From Adenanthera pavonina (lineage: Eukaryota; Streptophyta; Magnoliopsida; Fabales; Fabaceae): a DNA stretch of 64,000 nucleotides. The notes under the pieces are model-generated. The model made no database searches and was not told the origin of the DNA. It was given only the letters and a program-made list of their open reading frames with translations. The translations under genes were made by a program, and so were the position numbers. The DNA is taken from contig JAIVEN010000008.1 in the NCBI GenBank assembly GCA_026686845.1, forward strand, positions 35,158,501 through 35,222,500, read 5' to 3'. This document shows, piece by piece, positions 60,249 to 64,000 of this stretch (its first letter is position 1; each line of letters starts with the position of its first letter).

Positions 60249-61625
60249 TTGATCTTTGATTAGTGTTTTTAAAATATCTCTCAAAATACATATGGTTTTG
60301 ATGTAAAACTTATTCATATGAAACTAGACTTAATAAGCTTTTTAAAGAAGGTTATTTCACTCAAAATAAAAGGTCATATGAAAAAGTTATAGTAATTTAA
60401 AGTTAAAAGTGATATATGAATTTTTAGTTTTGACCTCTTATCATTATTTTGATCAAATGTCACAGAACACGTCTATTTTTGAAGTGAAACCTATTGCATT
60501 TGAAATAGATATTGAGAGATTTCCAACTATAGGTCATTTGCTTAATTTGGAGTTAAAATGAGAGAGTTATAACTTTTACAAAATTGTCTACAGTACAAAG
60601 TTTGAAATTATAGAGGTTCTGCCTTTGATAAACTAATATTGGGCCTTTAAAATTCGAATTTCGAAAAGTAAAACTCTGCCATATTTAGCTGAGCTCCGAC
60701 AGATGAATGTTGGCCCTCCAAAATTTGAATTTTGAAGAGCAGAACTGTGCCATATTGAGCTGAGCTCTAATAGACGAATTTTGGGCCTCTAAAATTCGAA
60801 TTTCAAAAGAAAGAACTTATGTCATATTGAGCCGAGCTCTGACAAGCGAATTTTGAGACTCCAAAATTCAAATTTTTAGTAAACTGAAGCAATATGGAAC
60901 AATAATTTATACTTTTCAGAAGAACTTTAAACTTGAAAATTCGTATGTTCCAACATGGAAAATATTTATCAAGATGAAAATTCAAATTTTACCTATGAAC
61001 AGACAAACTTTGAAGTTTAATGTTAAAGTTTTTAACTTTTGGTCTCTGTGAAATTCGTCTGTTGACACCTCAAAATTCGAACTTTGGATGTCAGACGTAT
61101 TAAATGCGGTTATTGAACGGATAGATTTGCAAAGTAACAATTGGATAATGTCTCTAACAGTTATATCTTATGTCTAACGTCTAATTATACCACAAATCTA
61201 TAAATAGAATATCATTTGAACTTATGGATAACTATCTTAAGTGAGTTTATGCGAAAATATTGTTTATATACATAAAATCTTTCTGTATCAGCATCCTCTA
61301 AAAAACTCACCTCAATAGAGTGAGCTTTCAATGTATCATTTACTCTAAGAGAAAGTTTTCATTCTGTATTCATTCTTTTCAATAATTTCTGGGTAGATTC
61401 TTAGTGTGGGGTATCATTAAGGGAGATTACACATCTTGTAAGGGTGTGGGGAGAGTGGCATCACAAGTGTCTGCTAAAACTTGTGTGATGTATTGAGACT
61501 TCACAGGTGCCCGGATCAAACCTGTGGGATATAGTGGAAAATCTCAAGTGGTAATTTAGGGATTGGATGTAGGTCAAGCAGTTGGACTGAATCAGGATAA
61601 ATACTTGTGTCTTACTCTTCATCTT
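60249..61625 (+). mobile_element. LTR-like repeat, left arm of a palindrome
   Basis: This arm is the diverged reverse complement of 61,766-63,256. It contains three tandem units of about 72 bp at 60,660-60,880 (ATTGAGCTGAGCTCT and GACGAATTTTGGGCCTC type), many AAATTCGAATTT-like strings, and near its end TAAGGGTGTGGGGAGAG with CACAGGTGCCCGGATCAAAC. No coding domain is seen. It resembles the non-coding terminal part of plant copia-type elements, on general appearance only. Confidence 0.6.
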
Positions 61626-61765
61626 GTTAGGTTGACTGGTCACCCAAGAGGGAGGGTGAATTAGGTTATGCAAGATTTTCGCTTTTTTGGATCACAACCC
61701 AATTTCACTAAGAGTGCAGTAAAACAGGGACAAACAGAGATGGTTGTGTGCAGCAGCTGAGTAGA
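61626..61765. other. Central spacer of the palindrome
   Basis: About 140 bp separate the arms. The string CACCCAAGAGGGAGGGTGAA near 61,643 resembles a motif often seen beside certain plant retroelement ends; this link is from memory and weak. Confidence 0.4.
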
Positions 61766-63256
61766 GAAGATGAAGAATAATACACAATGATTTATGCTGG
61801 TTCAGCCCAACCACTTGGCCTACATCCAGTCCCCAAGCCACCACTTGAGATTTTCCACTATATCTCACAGGTTTGATCCGGGCACCTGTGAAGCCTCAGT
61901 ACATTCTCACAAGTTTCAGTAGGCACTTGTGAAGCCACTCTCCTCACACCCTTACAAGATGTGTAAATCCCTTAGTATTTTCCCACACTAAGATTCTACC
62001 CAGAAAATGTAGAAAGAAATGTTTACAGAATGAAAACTCTCTTGAAGAGTAGATAATACATTAAAAGTTCACTCTATTGAGGTGGGTTTTTCAAACTATG
62101 CTAAGATAGACAGATTTTACAAGTTGTAGCAGCATTTTCGCATAAACTCTCTTAAGATTGTTACCCATAAGTTCAAATGATGTTATATTTATAATTTTGT
62201 AGTGTAATTAGACGTTAGATACAAGATCTAGCCGTTAGAGATGTTACCCAACGGTTTACTCTGCAAAACTAGCCGTTTACCAACCTCATTTAATGAATCT
62301 GACATACTGAAATTCGAATTTTGGATGTTAACAAACGAATTTCAATGAGTCTATAAGTTAAAGTTTTTAGCGTTTGAAGTTCGAAGTTCGTCTGTCCAAA
62401 GCTGAAATTCGAATTTTTATCTTGATAAATGTTTCTATGTTGGAACATTCGAATTTTGGAGTTTAAAGTTCTTCTAGTAAGTTTAAACAGTAATTCCATA
62501 TTGCTATAGTGCATTCAAAGTTCGAATTTTGATTCCCAAAATTCGTCTGACAGTGAGCAACTCAATATGACACAATTTCTTCCTTTCAAAATTCAAATTT
62601 TGAATGTGGAAATTCGTCTATTGGTTGTTTCAGAAGTGTTTTCATGTTTCTGGAATTGTGAAATTTGAATTTTGAAAGTGGAAAGTCGTTTGTTGGTTGT
62701 TTTATAAGTATTTCCATGTTTCTGGAGTTGCGAAATTTGAATTTTGAAAGTGGAAATTCGTCTGTTGGACCTGAAGTTCGAATTTTGGAAGTCAAAATTC
62801 GTCTGTCAGTGGCAAGCTCAATTCTGCATGAAGGTTCTCTTCGAAATTCGAATTTTGGAGACCCGAAATTCGCCTGTCGCAACGGAACCTACGTAACTTC
62901 GAATTTTGCACTGTAGACAATTTTGCAAAAGCTATAACTCTCTCATTTTAACTCCAAATTAAGCAAATAACCTATGGTTGGAAAGCTCTGAATGTCTACT
63001 TTCAAATGAAAGAAGTTTAACTTCAAAAACAAATGTATTTTGTGAGATATGATCGAAATAGTGATAAGAGGTTAAAACTGAAAATTCATATCTCACTACT
63101 CAAATTTAAATAACCATAGCTTTTTCATATGACTTTCATTTTGAGTGAAATAATCTTCTTTGAAAAACTTATTAAGTCTAGTTGCATATGAAATAAGTTT
63201 TACATCAAAGTCATATGTATTTTGAGAGATATATTAAAAATACTATGTAAAGGTCA
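61766..63256 (-). mobile_element. LTR-like repeat, right arm of a palindrome
   Basis: This is the reverse-complement partner of 60,249-61,625, shown by matches throughout, for example CCCACACTAAGATTCTACCC near 61,985 against the start of the left arm's end region. It has two tandem units of about 73 bp at 62,605-62,760 (TTTCATGTTTCTGGAATTG type). Minus-strand frames here (62,586-62,882) encode repeated SKFKFRNSRNM-like peptides, but these only reflect the DNA repeats. Confidence 0.6.
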
Positions 63257-63261
63257 AATTT

Positions 63262-64000
63262 CGCATAAACTCTCTTAAGATTGTTACCCATAAGTTCAAA
63301 TGATGTTATATTTATAATTTTGTAGTGTAATTAGACGTTAGATACAAGATCTAGCTGTTAGAGATGTTACCCAACGGTTTACTCTGCAAAACTAGACGTT
63401 TACCAACCTCATTTAATGAATCTGACACACTGAAATTCGAATTTTGGATGTTAACAAACGAATTTCAATGAGTCTATAAGTTAAAGTTTTTAGCGTTTGA
63501 AGTTCGAAGTTCGTCTGTCCAAAGCTGAAATTCAAATTTTCATCTTGATAAATGTTTCTATGTTGGAACATTCGAATTTTGGAGTTTAAAGTTCTTCTAG
63601 TAAGTTTAAACAGTAATTCCATATTGCTATAGTGCATTCAAAGTTCGAATTTTGATTCCCAAAATTCGTCTGACAGTGAGCAACTCAATATGGCACAATT
63701 TCTTCCTTTCGAAATTCAAATTTTGAATGTGGAAATTCGTCTATTGGTTGTTTCAGAAGTGTTTTCATGTTTCTGGAATTGTGAAATTTGAATTTTGAAA
63801 GTGGAAAGTCGTTTGTTGGTTGTTTTATAAGTATTTCCATGTTTCTGGAGTTGCGAAATTTGAATTTTGAAAGTGGAAATTCGTCTGTTGGACCTGAAGT
63901 TCGAATTTTGGAAGTCAAAATTCATCTGTCAGTGGCAAGCTCAATTCTGCATGAAGGTTCTCTTCGAAATTCAAATTTTGGAGACCCGAAATTCGTCTGT
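63262..64000 (-). mobile_element. Second tandem copy of the right-arm repeat, cut by the window end
   Basis: This repeats 62,139-62,877 at an exact offset of 1,123 bp with only scattered substitutions, far fewer than between the palindrome arms. It is therefore a recent tandem duplication. It runs past the window end, so its full length is unknown. Confidence 0.8.

Noticed and set aside
62586..63918. Minus-strand frames encoding repeated SKFKFRNSRNM-like peptides
   Set aside because: The peptide repeats only mirror the DNA tandem units within a non-coding LTR-like repeat. There is no start, splice or codon support.

Overview
The window is nuclear DNA of a dicot-type flowering plant. It is AT-rich, has spliced genes with GT-AG introns and CT-rich leaders, and carries many layers of decayed transposons. 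Recognisable gene content is low: an NGATHA-type B3 transcription factor, a nine-exon ARV1 gene and a NAC-domain gene with a broken frame. The rest is gene relics, mobile elements and AT-rich spacer.

Layout. 1-13,000: upstream region, spliced leader and coding exon of the NGATHA-like gene, then about 8.8 kb of AT-rich spacer. 13,107-17,200: the ARV1 gene. 18,500-22,800: gene debris, including a TOPLESS-related pseudogene and a decayed intron-containing tRNA-Met copy. 25,700-26,100: a rearranged NAC fragment. 26,481-34,076: a minus-strand LINE split by a 4.3-kb foldback element whose arms fold over most of its length, with another repeat nested in the left arm. 34,080-43,900: CT-rich and AT-rich non-coding DNA with a degenerate tandem array. 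43,918-44,395: a LINE endonuclease fragment. 44,950-46,400: a gutted NAC copy carrying a TAA-flanked Tourist/Harbinger-like element. 46,838-55,166: an endogenous pararetrovirus (Caulimoviridae) arranged as a large inverted repeat around a decayed coat/protease/reverse transcriptase region. 55,850-57,834: the second NAC copy. 58,130-59,225: a probable Mutator-like fragment. 60,249-64,000: a large palindrome of LTR-like repeats plus a 1,123-bp-period tandem copy that runs off the window.

Connections. The two NAC copies share sequence at both their 5' and 3' ends and flank the viral insertion, so it lies between tandem NAC relatives. The virus block has two outward-facing promoters pointing into those copies, and its 2.2-kb arms could fold as a hairpin RNA if transcribed through. 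The NGATHA protein carries a RLFGVN motif, which in this family recruits TOPLESS corepressors; the TOPLESS relic nearby is degenerate and probably coincidental. I saw no CRISPR, operon or prokaryotic feature. All calls come from reading the sequence; none was checked by a database search.
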